64,000 nucleotides of DNA from Pseudooceanicola sp. HF7 (GTDB lineage: Bacteria; Pseudomonadota; Alphaproteobacteria; Rhodobacterales; Rhodobacteraceae): assembly GCF_011806405.1 (NCBI RefSeq), contig NZ_JAATOW010000002.1:62001-126000 (forward strand), in the 5' to 3' direction. The notes below the pieces were generated by a model. The model made no database searches, was not told the origin of the DNA, and saw nothing but the letters and a program-made list of their open reading frames with translations. Within the stretch, counting starts at the first letter, position 1. Every line of letters starts with the position of its first letter. Below are positions 41,010 through 50,172 of this stretch, one piece after another. The translations under genes were made by a program, and so were the position numbers.

Positions 41010-43313
41010 ATGACGCGGAAAGGCCGGATCGAGGACCTGAGGCTGCTGACCGGAAAGGGGCGCTTTACCGACGATTGCGCCGGGGACGGGCGCGCGGGTC
41101 AGCCCCTTTGGGTGACCTTCTTGCGCGCGCCGCATGCAGCGGGCCAGCTGCTGGGCATCGCCACGCAGGAGGCCGCCGCCATGCCGGGCGTGCGGGCGAT
41201 CTTCACGGGCGCGGATCTGGCCGCCGATGGGATCGGGCCCTGCCAACCCGCGATGGCCCTAGAGGGGCCCGATGGGCAGGAATGGCAGGCCACGGAGCGC
41301 CCCCTTCTGGTGCAGGAGCCTATCCGCCACCTGGGCGAACCGCTGGCCATGGTGGTGGCCGAAACCCGGGCGCAGGCCATGGATGCGGCAGAGGCGCTGG
41401 AGGCCGATATCGCGGAACGCCCCACCGTGATCTCCATACCCGAGGCCCGCGCGCCCGAGGCGCCGCTGGTGCATGACAGCCGGCCCGGCAACCTGGGCTA
41501 CCAATGGAGCCGGGGGGACTGGGCGGCGACCGGCGCGGCGCTTGAGGCCTCGGCCCACCTTGTGCGGGTCGATCTTCCGGTCAGCCGGGTGACGGCCATG
41601 GCGCTGGAGCCGCGCGCGGCGCTGGCCTGGCCTGACGGGGAGGGGATGGGCCTGGAGCTGTCGATCCAGAGCCCCACGGGCCTGCGGGACGCGCTGGCCG
41701 GGGCCTTTGACATGGAGGCGGGGCATATCCGCGTGCTGGCGGGCGATGTGGGCGGCTCTTTCGGGATGAAGGCCGGGATGCTGCGCGAAGAAATGCTGGT
41801 CTTCTGGGCCGCGCGCAAGCTGGGCGTGCCGCTGCGCTGGCGGGCGGATCGGTCAGAGGGGTTCCTGTCCGACGAGGCCGGGCGCGACATCCTTGCGACG
41901 GCTGAACTGGGGCTGGATGCAGAGGGCAATTTCACCGCCCTGCGGGTGCATGAGGATGTGAACCTGGGGGCCTATGCCTCTGGCCGGTCGATCACGCCGA
42001 TCCTGAACATCGGCGGCATTGCCGGGGTCTATCGCACGCCGCTGATTGCCGGGCGGATCGATGGCTGGCTGACCCATACGGTGCCCGTCGCGGCCTATCG
42101 CGGCGCGGGCCGCCCCGAGGCGACCTATATCATGGAGCGCCTGGTCGATGCCGCCGCTGCCCAGCTTGGCGTGGACCGGATCGCCCTGAGGCGGCGCAAC
42201 CTGATCCCGCGGGCGGCGATGCCCTGGGCCTCTCCCTTCGTCTTCGATTACGATTGCGGGGATTTCGAGCAGATCCTGGATGCGGCTGTCGCGCGCGCCG
42301 ATGTGGCGGGGTTCGCTGCTCGGCGGGAGGCCAGCGCGCAGAGGGGGCAGCTGCGGGGGCTGGGCCTGGCCTTCTGCATCGAGGCGGCCGGGGGCACGAT
42401 GCTGGGACCGGGCCGGGATTGGACGGACCTTGAGCTGCTGGCGGATGGGCGGCTGCGGATCGCGGCGGGGGCCTTTTCCACCGGCACCGGGTTGGAGACG
42501 GCCTTTAGCGATCTGGTCGCGCAGGAATTGGCAGTGCCGCGGGACCGGGTGGGCTACCTGCAGGGCGACACAGACGTCATGGAGCGCGGCGCCGGGATGG
42601 GGGGATCCGGGGCCATGGTGAAGGGCGCCTCTGCCCTGCGCGGCGCGGTGTCGGAGCTGCTGGAGCTGGCGCGGGCGCGGGCGGCAGAGATGCTGGAGTT
42701 GCCGGAGGCAGAGATCACCTATGAGGCCGGGCTGTTCCGGGGTGCGGGGCGCAACCGCGTGCTGTCCTTTGCCGATATCGCCGCCCATGCCGCAGAGGCC
42801 GGGGTTCGGCTGCGCGCGCGGGGTTCTTTCACCAGCCAGGGCCCGACCTTCCCCAACGGCTGCCATGTCTGCGAGGTCGAGGTCGACCGGGAGACGGGGC
42901 TTGCCCGGCCGGTCGCATATTGCGCGGTGGAGGACATCGGCACCGTGCTCAACCCCCAGCTGGCAGAGGGGCAGCTTCATGGTGGCGTAGCCCAGGCGCT
43001 TGGCCAGGTCTTCATGGAAGAGCTGCGCTACGGGGCAGGGGATGGCCAGCTTCTGACCGGATCGCTGATGGATTATGCCCTGCCGCGCGCGACGGATCTG
43101 CCGGGTTTCAGCACCGCGTTCCTGGGTGTCCCCACGGCGCTGAACCCGCTGGGCGTCAAGGGCGTGGGAGAGGCCGGTTCCGTTGGGGCGCTGGCGGCGG
43201 GGATGCTGGCGGTGCGAGATGCGCTGGCCTTTGTCGGGGTCGAGGCCCCGGAGATGCCCGCAAGCCCCGCGCGGGTCTGGGCCGCCTTGCAGGGCGCCGC
43301 AGCGCGGGGGTGA
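41010..43313 (+). CDS. Xanthine dehydrogenase family molybdopterin-binding subunit (orphan)
   Basis: A 767-residue large subunit of the xanthine oxidase family, which hydroxylates aldehydes, CO or N-heterocycles at a Mo-cytosine/pterin site. It shows GRFTDDC near the N-terminus, GDVGGSFGMKAG, YRGAGRPEATYIMERL, GAGMGGSGAMVKGA and the catalytic Glu near residue 721 in KGVGEAGSVG. No FAD-binding or [2Fe-2S] subunit gene is adjacent, so partners must be encoded elsewhere or the enzyme works differently. GGGGGAAGGG precedes 41010. Confidence 0.88.
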   Translation: MTRKGRIEDLRLLTGKGRFTDDCAGDGRAGQPLWVTFLRAPHAAGQLLGIATQEAAAMPGVRAIFTGADLAADGIGPCQPAMALEGPDGQEWQATERPLLVQEPIRHLGEPLAMVVAETRAQAMDAAEALEADIAERPTVISIPEARAPEAPLVHDSRPGNLGYQWSRGDWAATGAALEASAHLVRVDLPVSRVTAMALEPRAALAWPDGEGMGLELSIQSPTGLRDALAGAFDMEAGHIRVLAGDVGGSFGMKAGMLREEMLVFWAARKLGVPLRWRADRSEGFLSDEAGRDILATAELGLDAEGNFTALRVHEDVNLGAYASGRSITPILNIGGIAGVYRTPLIAGRIDGWLTHTVPVAAYRGAGRPEATYIMERLVDAAAAQLGVDRIALRRRNLIPRAAMPWASPFVFDYDCGDFEQILDAAVARADVAGFAARREASAQRGQLRGLGLAFCIEAAGGTMLGPGRDWTDLELLADGRLRIAAGAFSTGTGLETAFSDLVAQELAVPRDRVGYLQGDTDVMERGAGMGGSGAMVKGASALRGAVSELLELARARAAEMLELPEAEITYEAGLFRGAGRNRVLSFADIAAHAAEAGVRLRARGSFTSQGPTFPNGCHVCEVEVDRETGLARPVAYCAVEDIGTVLNPQLAEGQLHGGVAQALGQVFMEELRYGAGDGQLLTGSLMDYALPRATDLPGFSTAFLGVPTALNPLGVKGVGEAGSVGALAAGMLAVRDALAFVGVEAPEMPASPARVWAALQGAAARG

Positions 43314-43402
43314 AGAGGCAGTTTGCAGGGGCGCTGACGACCCGGTGGGCGTGAAGCGCCCGGACCAGGGTGCCGCCCGGGGGGAGCCGCCGCAGGCCGG
43401 CG

Positions 43403-43459
43403 CGGGGGCAGCGCCCCCGTTCCCCGCCCGCCGCAGGCGATGCGCCCCGGTGGGGCGCA
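43403..43459. terminator. Two GC hairpins between convergent genes
   Basis: CGGGGGC-agc-GCCCCCG at 43403-43419 and TGCGCCCC-ggt-GGGGCGCA at 43441-43459 lie between the convergent XDH-family and nitronate monooxygenase genes. They are probable bidirectional terminators and resemble parts of the dispersed repeats. Confidence 0.6.
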
Positions 43460-43503
43460 GGGGCAGGCCGGCTAAAGGCGCGCAGCCTGGCCCCGTTTCC
43501 TGT

Positions 43504-44481
43504 TCAGCCGCGTTGCCAGCCCAACTGTCCGGCCAGCCGGTCCTGGGCGGCGCGGTACTCTGCCTCGAAACGGTCGACGCGGTCTGCCACGCTTTCCACG
43601 GCGGTGATGGCGCCGATGCCCTGGCCCGATCCCCAGATGTTCTTCCAGGCCTTTGCCGCCCCGAAATCCATCTTGGAGGGATCCGAGCGTTCCAGCGCGT
43701 CCGGGTCCAACCCCGCCCGCGCGATGGAGGGCTTGAGGTAATTGCCCGGCACGCCGGTGAAGAGATCGGAATAGACGATGTCCGAGGCGCCGCTGTCCAC
43801 GATCATCTGCTTGTACTCGGCCTCGGCATTGGCTTCCTGCGTGGCAATGAAGGCCGAGCCCGCGTAGCCCAGGTCCGCCCCCATGGCGAGGGCGGCCAGC
43901 AGGGCATCGCCGCGCGCGATGGCGCCCGACAGGATCAGCGGCCCGTCGAACCAGGCGCGGATCTCCTGCACCAGCGCGAAGGGCGAGAGCGGGCCGGCGT
44001 GGCCCCCCGCGCCGGCGGCCACGGCGATCAGCCCGTCAGCGCCTTTCTCGATCGCCTTGCGGGCGAAACGGTCGTTGATCACGTCATGCAGCACCAGGCC
44101 GCCGCCGGCATGGGCGGCCTCGTTCACCTCGGGGCGCGCGCCGAGGGAGGTGATCCAGATCGGCACCTCGTGCTTCATGCAGATCTCCACGTCGCGTTCC
44201 AGCCGGGTGTTGGAGCGGTGGACGATCTGGTTGACCGCATAGGGGGCCGCCGGACTGTCCGGATTGGCCTGGTTGTGGCGGTCCAGCTCTTCCTTGATCC
44301 GGGTCAGCCAGGCGTCGAGCAGCGGCGGCTCTCCCTCCGCTTCGCGGGCGTTCAGCGCCGGGAAGGAGCCGACGATGCCGGCCTTGCACTGGGCGATGAC
44401 AAGCTCCGGTCCGGAAACGATGAAAAGCGGGCTGCCGATCAGGGGCAGTCGCAGGTTCTGCAGTATGGCTGGCAGGGTCAT
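43504..44481 (-). CDS. Nitronate monooxygenase family flavoprotein
   Basis: A 325-residue FMN-dependent TIM-barrel protein: LPLIGSPLFIVSGPELVIAQCKAG, VAVAAGAGGHAGPLSPFALV, GPLILSGAIARGDALLAALAMGADLGYAGSAFIAT. Class I NMOs oxidise alkyl nitronates such as propionate-3-nitronate; many members are simply detoxifying. It is the third minus-strand gene after hydantoinase A and B, separated from them by 192 bp with a repeat element. Confidence 0.88.
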   Translation of the reverse strand: MTLPAILQNLRLPLIGSPLFIVSGPELVIAQCKAGIVGSFPALNAREAEGEPPLLDAWLTRIKEELDRHNQANPDSPAAPYAVNQIVHRSNTRLERDVEICMKHEVPIWITSLGARPEVNEAAHAGGGLVLHDVINDRFARKAIEKGADGLIAVAAGAGGHAGPLSPFALVQEIRAWFDGPLILSGAIARGDALLAALAMGADLGYAGSAFIATQEANAEAEYKQMIVDSGASDIVYSDLFTGVPGNYLKPSIARAGLDPDALERSDPSKMDFGAAKAWKNIWGSGQGIGAITAVESVADRVDRFEAEYRAAQDRLAGQLGWQRG

Positions 44482-44594
44482 TTGGGTCCTCCTCTTGCGT
44501 CAAGAGGTGGCATGGGGCGGCGGGGCTGTCAGCCGTTTCGCTGCGTCACGAAAGGGGCGCGGTTTGAGCGGGTGGGGGCAGTTGGGGCGCAGGT

Positions 44595-44653
44595 GGGGGC
44601 CAGCCCCCGTCGCCTGCGGCGACTCCCCCGAAGTATTTCGGGCCAGATGAAGG
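44595..44653 (+). repeat. Dispersed hairpin-hairpin-tail repeat
   Basis: GGGGGC-ca-GCCCCC (44595-44608), GTCGCC-tgc-GGCGAC (44609-44623), then TCCCCC and the tail GAAGTATTTCGGGCCAGATG with AAGG. It is the same element as at 18329-18393, with compensatory changes in the second stem (GTCGCC/GGCGAC here, GTCTCC/GGAGAC there), so the stem is conserved as structure. Confidence 0.85.
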
Positions 44654-44673
44654 GGATCCGGTGCCGGGGGCCG

Positions 44674-46407
44674 TCAGTCGCGCAGGCGGGCGGTGGCTGG
44701 CAGGTCGGGGGTGCCGTCCGGGCCAAGAGCGACCGCGAAGAGCTGCTGCGCCTCATCGGCGGTGTAGCGGCCGAGGCGCACGTCTTCGGCCACCTTTTCG
44801 GGTGCGCGGGTTCTGGGATCGCCGTAGCCGCCGCCGCCGGGGGTGCGGACATGGACGAGGTCGCCTGGCTGCAGGGGGATATCCTGTTCCTTGGAGAGGT
44901 GTTCGGGCACGTGGATGGTGCCGTTGCGGTGGATCTCAACCTTGTTGGGGGTGCCGTCCCGGCCCCCCATGGTGCCCGGGGGGCCGAAGCGGCCGTGGTC
45001 CATGACGAAGCTGGCGGTGGCGGTGCCGCGCCGCAGCTCCAGCGCGTAGTCGAGCCCGAAGCCGCCGCGGTGGGACCCCGCGCCGCCCGAGCCCTCGTGC
45101 AGGGCGTAGTGGTGGTAGAGCACGGGGAACTGGGTTTCCATGATCTCCACGGGTGGCGCCTTTGAGATGCCGATGGTGGAGCAGCCGTTGGAGAGGCCGT
45201 CGTGGTCCGCATTGCCGCCGTAGCCGCCGCCCGAGAGCTGGTACATGACGAAATCGCGGTTCTTTTCGGGATCGTGGCCGCCCAGGGCAAAGTTGCCGGA
45301 GGTGCCCGCCGGAGCTGCCGTCACGCGGTTCGGCAGGGCGGGGGCGAGGGCGAGGAAGACGGCCTCTGCGATGCGCTGGCTGACCTCTGCCGCGCAGCCC
45401 GACACGGGGCGGGGGTACTGGGCATCGAGGAAGGTGCCCTCGTAGCCGGTGACGATGAGCGGGTCGAAGGCGCCGGCGGAAATCGGCACCTCCGGGAAGA
45501 TATGGCGCATGGCCAGGTAGACCGAGGAGAGCGTGGTCGCCAGGACCGAGTTCATCGGCCCCATGCAGGGCGCGGAGGAGCCGGTGAAATCGAAGGTGGA
45601 CTGGTCGCCCTGGCGGGTGACGGCGAGGCGGATTTCCAGCGGTTCGTTCACCACGCCGTCGCTGTCGATGAAGGCGGAAGCTTCGAACCGGCCTTCGGGC
45701 AGCAGGGCCAGGCAGGCGCGCATCTGGGCGGCAGCACGCAGGCGCAGTTCGGCGATGGCGGCGGCCACGGTGTCATCCCCGTAGCGGTCCAGCAGCGCGC
45801 CCAGCCGGTCCGCGCCGATCAGCAGGGCGGCAGCCTGTGCCTGGACATCGCCGATGCGCTGGTCCGCGACGCGGATGTTGGAGCAGATGATCTGGTAGAT
45901 CTCCTGGTCGAGCTGGCCCTGCTTGAAAAGTTTCACGGGCGGCAGGCGTAGCCCTTCCTGTTCCACGGCCGTGGCGGAGGCAGAGAAGCCGCCGGGCACG
46001 CTGCCGCCCGTGTCCGGCCAGTGGCCGGTGTTGGAGAGCCAGCAGAAGATCCTGCCATCGCGGTAGAAGGGCGTGACGAAGCGCACGTCCATCAGGTGGG
46101 TGCCGCCGAGGTAGGGATCGTTGACGATGTAGATATCCCCCGGCTGCGGTGCGGCGGTGATCCCGGCCGCGATCCGTTCCGTCAACACGCGGGTGGAATA
46201 TTGCATCGTGCCGACGAAGACCGGCAGCCCCTGGGAGCCTTGCGCGATCAGGGCGCCGTCCTCTGCCGCGTAGATGCCATCGGAGCGGTCGTTGGCCTCT
46301 GCGATGACAGGCGAGAAGGCGGCGCGGGAAAAGCTGAGGTCCATCTCGTCGCAGACCTGTTGCAGGCCGGCCTGGATCACGGAGAGGGTGAGGGGATCAA
46401 GGGTCAT
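44674..46407 (-). CDS. hyuB: Hydantoinase/oxoprolinase subunit B (HyuB)
   Basis: A 577-residue protein of the N-methylhydantoinase B/5-oxoprolinase family. It opens PLTLSVIQAGLQQVCDEMDLSFSRAAFSPVIAEANDRSD and contains YIVNDPYLGGTHLMDVRFVTPFY and GSGGAGSHRGGFGLDY. With HyuA it would hydrolyse a cyclic amide (hydantoin, carboxylated heterocycle or 5-oxoproline analogue) using ATP. It overlaps hyuA by ATGA. Confidence 0.92.
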   Translation of the reverse strand: MTLDPLTLSVIQAGLQQVCDEMDLSFSRAAFSPVIAEANDRSDGIYAAEDGALIAQGSQGLPVFVGTMQYSTRVLTERIAAGITAAPQPGDIYIVNDPYLGGTHLMDVRFVTPFYRDGRIFCWLSNTGHWPDTGGSVPGGFSASATAVEQEGLRLPPVKLFKQGQLDQEIYQIICSNIRVADQRIGDVQAQAAALLIGADRLGALLDRYGDDTVAAAIAELRLRAAAQMRACLALLPEGRFEASAFIDSDGVVNEPLEIRLAVTRQGDQSTFDFTGSSAPCMGPMNSVLATTLSSVYLAMRHIFPEVPISAGAFDPLIVTGYEGTFLDAQYPRPVSGCAAEVSQRIAEAVFLALAPALPNRVTAAPAGTSGNFALGGHDPEKNRDFVMYQLSGGGYGGNADHDGLSNGCSTIGISKAPPVEIMETQFPVLYHHYALHEGSGGAGSHRGGFGLDYALELRRGTATASFVMDHGRFGPPGTMGGRDGTPNKVEIHRNGTIHVPEHLSKEQDIPLQPGDLVHVRTPGGGGYGDPRTRAPEKVAEDVRLGRYTADEAQQLFAVALGPDGTPDLPATARLRD

Positions 46408-48464
46408 TGGGCCGCTCCGATCTGTAGGATGATATTGCCCAGGGCGTCCTGGGTGACGCGGTCGCCGGGCGGGACAAGCACGGTGGTGTCCATCTGCTCC
46501 AGGATCGCGGGGCCGTCGAAGCTGGCCGAGAGGGGCAGGGCGCCGCGCTGGTAGAGCGGGGTCTCCATCACCGTGCCGGCAAAGCGCACGGGCCGGGTGC
46601 CGCGCTGTGCCTCTGCCAGCGTCGCCTTGCGATCGGCGGGGGGCAACAGCGCCGCCGGATCCAGGCTTTCGCGCGTGCCGATGACGGAGGTATTGGCATT
46701 GACCACCGTGGCGCGGATCCGGTCCAGGCGGATGCGGAAGCGGTTGAAGTAGACCTCTTCAAAGGCGGCTTGCAGGGCCTCGCGGGTGATCTCTGGCCCT
46801 TCCAGTTCGACCCGCAGCAGGTGGGTCTGGCCGATGAACTGCATGTCGAGGGAGTGCAGCACCTTCACCTCTGTCACGGAGACCCTTTCGCGCCCGATCA
46901 GCGCGCGGCCCTCTTGAGCCTGGTCTGTCAGGACGCGGGCCAGGGCGGTCATGTCGAGCGTATCGAGCGGGGTGGCCACGGTGCGGGTGAAATCATGGCG
47001 CAGGTCCGCGACAAGGCAGCCGAGCGCATTGGTGATGCCGGGCCGGGCGGGGACAAGCACCCTTGGCACGCCAAGCTCCCGCGCCAGGGCGGCGGCATGC
47101 AGGGGGCCCGCGCCCCCGAAGGCAAAGAGCGCGAAGTCACGCGGATCCGCCCCGAGGGAGAGGGAGACCATGCGGATTGCCCCGGCCATCTTGATATTGG
47201 CCATGTGGATCACGGCCTCTGCGGCCTCTTCCGGGGTCAGGCCCAGGGGATCGCCCAGTTTCTTTGCAAATATGTCCCGCACGCTTTGCAAAGTGATGCC
47301 GCCTTCGACGGATTTCAGGCGGGACGGGTCCAGGCGGCCAAGCAGCAGGTTGGCATCCGAAATCGTCGGTTCTGTCCCGCCGCGCCCGTAGCAGATGGGG
47401 CCGGGGGTGGCGCCGGCGCTTTCGGGGCCGACCTCTAGCAGGCCGGCGGCATTGACCCGCGCGATGGAGCCGCCGCCCGCGCCCACGGTGCGCACGTCCA
47501 CCATGGGGACGTGGATCGGCATGGCATGTTCGACCTCGATCTCGTTGGAGACGGCGGGCTGGGCGTTGCGGATCAGGGCCACGTCGGTGGAGGTCCCGCC
47601 CATGTCGTAGGTCAGCAGGTCGGGCATTCCGGCGGCGCGCCCGGTAAAGGCGGCGGCCATGACGCCCGAGGCCGGGCCGGACATGACGGTGCGCGCGGCC
47701 TCCTGCGCGACGCGGCGGGCCGAGACCATGCCGCCGTTGCCGTTCATCACCAGAAGCTCGCCCTGGTAGCCGCCCTCTGCCAGGCTGCCGGCCAGGTTCT
47801 GGGCGTAAAGGTCAAGGATCGGCTGGACAGAGGCATTGACCGCCGCCGTCACGCCACGTTCGTATTCGCGGCTTTCGGACAGCAGCGCATGGCCAAGGGT
47901 GACATAGGCGTTGGGCCAGACCTCTTTCAGGATCTCGCCCGCGCGCAGCTCATGCGCAGGGTTGCGGTAGGCGTGCAGGAAATGAACCACGACGGAGACA
48001 CATCCCTTGTCCAGCAGGGCGCGGGCGGCGGCGCGCAGGGCGTCTTCGTCAAGCTCGGTGACGACGCGGCCTTCGGCATCCATGCGCTCTGGCACTTCAA
48101 GGCGCAGGTCGCGCGGGATGAGAGGGCGGAAATCGCCCTTCATCCCGTAGGCCTGCGGGCGGGTGCGGCGGCCAAGTTCCAGCACGTCGCGGAAGCCGCG
48201 GGTGGTGATCAGCCCGGTGCGCGCCAGCTTGCGTTCCAGAACGGCATTGGTGGTGGTGGTGGTTCCATGCACGATCAGGTCGGTGCGGGGCAGGTTGGCG
48301 CCCGCTTCCGCCAGGGCCATCATGACCCCGCGCGACTGGTCATCCAGGGTCGAGGGCACCTTGGCCAGCCGCACGTCGCCCGTGGCCGGATCCATCAGCA
48401 CGAGGTCGGTGAAGGTTCCGCCCACATCGACGCCGATGACCGCTCCGCCGCTCTTTTCCGTCAT
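46404..48464 (-). CDS. hyuA: Hydantoinase/oxoprolinase subunit A (HyuA)
   Basis: A 686-residue subunit with an actin-like ATPase fold: VIGVDVGGTFTDLVLMD, VHGTTTTTNAVLERK, VMNGNGGMVSARR, MGGTSTDVALI and FGGAGPLHAAALARELG. It couples ATP hydrolysis to ring opening with HyuB. The ATG at 48464 follows GAGGA; an extended open frame to 48749 runs into the divergent gene. A TGCACACAAAC motif lies 21-31 bp before the start. Confidence 0.92.
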   Translation of the reverse strand: MTEKSGGAVIGVDVGGTFTDLVLMDPATGDVRLAKVPSTLDDQSRGVMMALAEAGANLPRTDLIVHGTTTTTNAVLERKLARTGLITTRGFRDVLELGRRTRPQAYGMKGDFRPLIPRDLRLEVPERMDAEGRVVTELDEDALRAAARALLDKGCVSVVVHFLHAYRNPAHELRAGEILKEVWPNAYVTLGHALLSESREYERGVTAAVNASVQPILDLYAQNLAGSLAEGGYQGELLVMNGNGGMVSARRVAQEAARTVMSGPASGVMAAAFTGRAAGMPDLLTYDMGGTSTDVALIRNAQPAVSNEIEVEHAMPIHVPMVDVRTVGAGGGSIARVNAAGLLEVGPESAGATPGPICYGRGGTEPTISDANLLLGRLDPSRLKSVEGGITLQSVRDIFAKKLGDPLGLTPEEAAEAVIHMANIKMAGAIRMVSLSLGADPRDFALFAFGGAGPLHAAALARELGVPRVLVPARPGITNALGCLVADLRHDFTRTVATPLDTLDMTALARVLTDQAQEGRALIGRERVSVTEVKVLHSLDMQFIGQTHLLRVELEGPEITREALQAAFEEVYFNRFRIRLDRIRATVVNANTSVIGTRESLDPAALLPPADRKATLAEAQRGTRPVRFAGTVMETPLYQRGALPLSASFDGPAILEQMDTTVLVPPGDRVTQDALGNIILQIGAAQ

Positions 48465-48624
48465 GACTGTCCTCGATCTGATCCGTTTGTGTGCAAATGA
48501 TTTTCTGAAGAGCAGCGCCCTGTCAATCTTTGACCGTATCGGGGTGGGCAGGAAAGGCCGCCATTGCCTCTGGATGAGGCCCCGGTCAGGATCGGCGCCG
48601 GGTGGAGCGGTCAAGGCGGGGAAG
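48465..48624. promoter_or_regulatory. Divergent promoter region with shared island motif
   Basis: GTTTGTGTGCA at 48485-48495 (TGCACACAAAC in the hyuA direction) is identical over 11 bases to a sequence in front of the Liv-type binding-protein gene and similar to one in front of the 6-hydroxynicotinate-reductase-like gene. A perfect GTCAA-tct-TTGAC repeat lies at 48522-48534. Confidence 0.6.
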
Positions 48625-50013
48625 ATGATGCATAGGAACATGAGGCTATGCGCGGCCATGCGGGCCGTGCTTTTGGCGGGGCTGCTGGGGGCCCCGGGCG
48701 CGGGGCTGGCCCATGCCTCCGAAGGGGGGATCATCCTGTTGCTGCCCACGGATCTCTACGTGGCGGGTGGTGTTGCCAGCGTGATCGCCACGGTGCTGCT
48801 GATCCTGGCCATTCCGGAGCGCGCGGCGCGGCGGATGTTCCGCCCGGTGGCCCTGGGCCGGGCGCCGGGGATCGGGCGGTTTTCCCTGCTGACCTCGATC
48901 CTGTCGGCGGGGCTTCTTCTATGGGCGGTGATCGAGGGCTTTCACGGCGCCCAGGACCCAAAGCACAATCCGCTGCCCTTGCTGGTCTGGACCGGCATGT
49001 GGGTCTTCCTGTTTGCCGCCCAGGGCGTCTTCGGAGACGTCTGGCGCTGGCTGAACCCATTCCGGGGCAGCTACGGGGTGCTGCGCCTGCTGGGGCTGCC
49101 GCGGCTGCTGCGCTGGCCGGGCTGGCTGGGGCACTGGCCGGCGGTGCTGGTCTGGGTGGGCTTCAGCGCCCTTCTGATGATCGACATTGCCCCGGCGGAT
49201 CCGGACCGCCTGGCGGGCATCGTGCTGGGATATTGGGGGCTGACCCTGGCCGCCTGCGTCACCTTCGGGCCGATCTGGCTGCGCCGGGGCGAGGGGATCT
49301 CTGTCGCGCTTGGCCTTTACGCGCAGCTCACGCCGCTGCGGCGGGCGGGCGGCGCGGTGCGGCTGAGCGCGCCCGGCTGGTCGCTGCTGCGCGGGCCGGT
49401 GCCGGGCTGGTCGCTGGCGCTGCTGATGCTGATCATGCTGGGCACCGGGTCCTTTGACGGTCTGAACGAGACCTTCCGCTGGCTGGCGGCCATCGGGGTC
49501 AACCCGCTGGCCTTCGAGGGGCGCAGCCAGGTGATCACGCAGAACACCCTGGGGCTGGCGCTTTGCGTGGCAGCCCTGGTGGCGGTCTACGGGCTGGCGG
49601 TCCGGGCGGGGCTGTGGCTGGTGGGCGAGCAGCGCTTCGGCCTGGCCTTCCGCATGCTGGCCCCGGCCATCCTGCCCATCGCCTTCGGCTACCACCTGGC
49701 CCATTACCTGCCCGTCGCCCTGGTCGAGGGGCAGTACCTTGCGGATATGGTCAGCCATCTTCTTGGCGGGCCCGGCTACCACGTCACCACCGGGTTTCTT
49801 TTCTCTCCGGACAAGGTGCGGATGATCTTCCTGAGCGAGGCGGGCTTCGTTGTGCTGGGGCATATCCTTGCGATCCTGATGAGCCACGCGGCGGCGCTGC
49901 AGCTGACCGGAAGCCATCGCAGGGCGGCGATCAGCCAGGCGCCGCTGGCGCTTTTCATGATCTTCTACACCTTCTTCGGACTATGGCTTCTGGCCTCTCC
50001 GCGCGGGGCGTGA
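48625..50013 (+). CDS. Multipass membrane protein (FedB / fenitrothion-hydrolase-like family name)
   Basis: A 462-residue membrane protein with about ten hydrophobic helices, an N-terminal signal-like segment ending GLAHASEGG and a conserved LPTDLYVAGG. Later motifs are WTGMWVFLFAAQGVFGDVWRWLNPF and GYHLAHYLPVALVEGQY. Proteins of this type are often auto-labelled fenitrothion hydrolase; I regard the function as unknown. It is divergent from hyuA and lies 160 bp before the binding-protein gene of the importer. MRLCAAM at 48640 is an alternative start. Confidence 0.65.
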   Translation: MMHRNMRLCAAMRAVLLAGLLGAPGAGLAHASEGGIILLLPTDLYVAGGVASVIATVLLILAIPERAARRMFRPVALGRAPGIGRFSLLTSILSAGLLLWAVIEGFHGAQDPKHNPLPLLVWTGMWVFLFAAQGVFGDVWRWLNPFRGSYGVLRLLGLPRLLRWPGWLGHWPAVLVWVGFSALLMIDIAPADPDRLAGIVLGYWGLTLAACVTFGPIWLRRGEGISVALGLYAQLTPLRRAGGAVRLSAPGWSLLRGPVPGWSLALLMLIMLGTGSFDGLNETFRWLAAIGVNPLAFEGRSQVITQNTLGLALCVAALVAVYGLAVRAGLWLVGEQRFGLAFRMLAPAILPIAFGYHLAHYLPVALVEGQYLADMVSHLLGGPGYHVTTGFLFSPDKVRMIFLSEAGFVVLGHILAILMSHAAALQLTGSHRRAAISQAPLALFMIFYTFFGLWLLASPRGA

Positions 50014-50049
50014 GGGGCCGCCTGTTCCTTGGGCAGCAGGCAGAAAGGA

Positions 50050-50069
50050 TGCACACAAACAAGTTTGCC
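50050..50069 (+). promoter_or_regulatory. TGCACACAAAC site upstream of the Liv-type operon
   Basis: TGCACACAAAC (50050-50060) is followed directly by AAGTTTG, making an overlapping CAAAC-aa-GTTTG palindrome. The 11-mer is identical to the one before hyuA. It is 113 bp upstream of the binding-protein ATG. Confidence 0.6.
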
Positions 50070-50172
50070 TCTCACGAGAAACTGGACAGGTCCGTATGCG
50101 CGCCTACAGACTGTAACGCAGGGTCAGCCTAATAAGACCGCCATCAACCTTTCCAACAGGGATTGTCCGAAC

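Noticed and set aside
43183-45165. 660-codon plus-strand frame across nitronate monooxygenase and hyuB
   Set aside because: It crosses two clear minus-strand genes and the intergenic repeat; composition is that of a shadow frame.
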